Shown piece after piece: positions 5,134 through 5,492 of a DNA stretch of 5,492 bases. A program made the position numbers and the translations under genes. A model generated the notes under the pieces. It was given only the letters and a program-made list of their open reading frames with translations. It was not told where the DNA came from and searched no databases. Positions within the stretch are counted from its first letter, which is position 1. Each line of letters starts with the position of its first letter. Origin of the DNA: Syntrophomonadaceae bacterium (lineage in GTDB: Bacteria; Bacillota_D; Dethiobacteria; DTU022); contig PXFD01000147.1 in assembly GCA_003564505.1 (NCBI GenBank), forward strand, positions 1 through 5,492. The letters run 5' to 3'.

Positions 5134-5492
5134 ATGGACAAAAAAAGAGTCTTTTCAGGAATCCAGGCTACGGGAAGCCTGCATCTGGGTAATTACCTTG
5201 GTGCTATAAAAAACTGGGTTAAAATGCAGGAGCAGTTTGATAATTATTTCTGTGTAGTGGACCTGCATACTATAACTGTTCCCCAGGATCCGGAAGTGCT
5301 GTGGAATAATATCAGGGAAGTAGCCGGGCTGTTGTTTGCTTCGGGCCTTAATGAAAAGAGCTCAGTTGTTTTTATACAATCCCATGTCAGGGCCCATGCT
5401 GAACTGGCCTGGTTGCTAAATTGTATTACACCGATGGGCTGGCTGCACCGAATGACCCAGTTTAAGGATAAGTCAGAGAAACAGAAGGAAGA
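5134..5492 (+). CDS. trpS: Tryptophanyl-tRNA synthetase, N-terminal part (3' truncated by window)
   Basis: The first 119 codons of a class I aminoacyl-tRNA synthetase that charges tRNA-Trp with tryptophan using ATP in the cytoplasm. Recognisable are the opening SGIQATGSLHLGNYLGA (8-24), which contains the HIGH-equivalent HLGN (17-20), VVDLHTITV (41-49), the QSHVRAHAELAWLL block (82-95), and MTQFKDKS (107-114). All are characteristic of bacterial TrpRS and separate it from TyrRS. The KMSKS loop and anticodon-binding domain lie beyond the window end; full TrpRS is about 330 residues. The gene begins 25 bp after the M50 protease gene with a strong ribosome binding site and no room for a T-box leader, so it is probably transcribed from upstream. 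Confidence 0.95.
   Translation, partial: MDKKRVFSGIQATGSLHLGNYLGAIKNWVKMQEQFDNYFCVVDLHTITVPQDPEVLWNNIREVAGLLFASGLNEKSSVVFIQSHVRAHAELAWLLNCITPMGWLHRMTQFKDKSEKQKE

Overview
The window reads as core-genome DNA of a Gram-positive Clostridia-type bacterium (Firmicutes). I infer this from strong purine-rich Shine-Dalgarno sites, moderately AT-rich DNA (about 40% G+C by eye, not computed), tight co-directional gene packing, a nudF-xerD adjacency like that of spore-forming Firmicutes, and a DHH-CBS-CBS-tRNA nucleotidyltransferase fusion followed by an M50 protease and trpS. I cannot name the species.

All six genes are on the + strand. (1) Bases 1-105 are the last 34 codons of a regulator ending in a Fis-type helix-turn-helix, as in sigma-54 enhancer-binding proteins. 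(2) nudF (107-649), an ADP-ribose pyrophosphatase, starts one base after that stop and takes its ribosome binding site from inside it. (3) A 114-bp AT-rich gap with short inverted repeats leads to xerD (764-1651), the chromosome-dimer tyrosine recombinase. (4) A 112-bp gap without a convincing promoter leads to an 899-codon multidomain gene (1764-4463) joining a DHH/DHHA1 phosphoesterase, two CBS domains and a class II tRNA nucleotidyltransferase. (5) Six bases later comes a compact site-2 (M50) membrane protease (4470-5108). (6) After 25 bp trpS begins (5134) and runs off the window.

The last three genes look like one transcription unit joining tRNA 3'-end synthesis or repair, tRNA-Trp charging and intramembrane proteolysis. 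A well-formed extended -10 promoter motif inside the fusion gene (4032-4060) could drive the protease and trpS separately.

No mobile element, CRISPR array, rRNA or tRNA gene was seen, and no sizeable minus-strand gene is credible. The most interesting object is the fusion gene. Its DHH catalytic residues, both CBS (S/T)xxD motifs and the nucleotidyltransferase active site are intact, but the glycine-rich GGGH motif of the DHHA1 half is replaced. I infer a nucleotide-sensing tRNA-end enzyme whose N-terminal phosphoesterase has altered substrate recognition. The architecture itself is known in other bacteria, so this is an under-studied protein more than a wholly new system.
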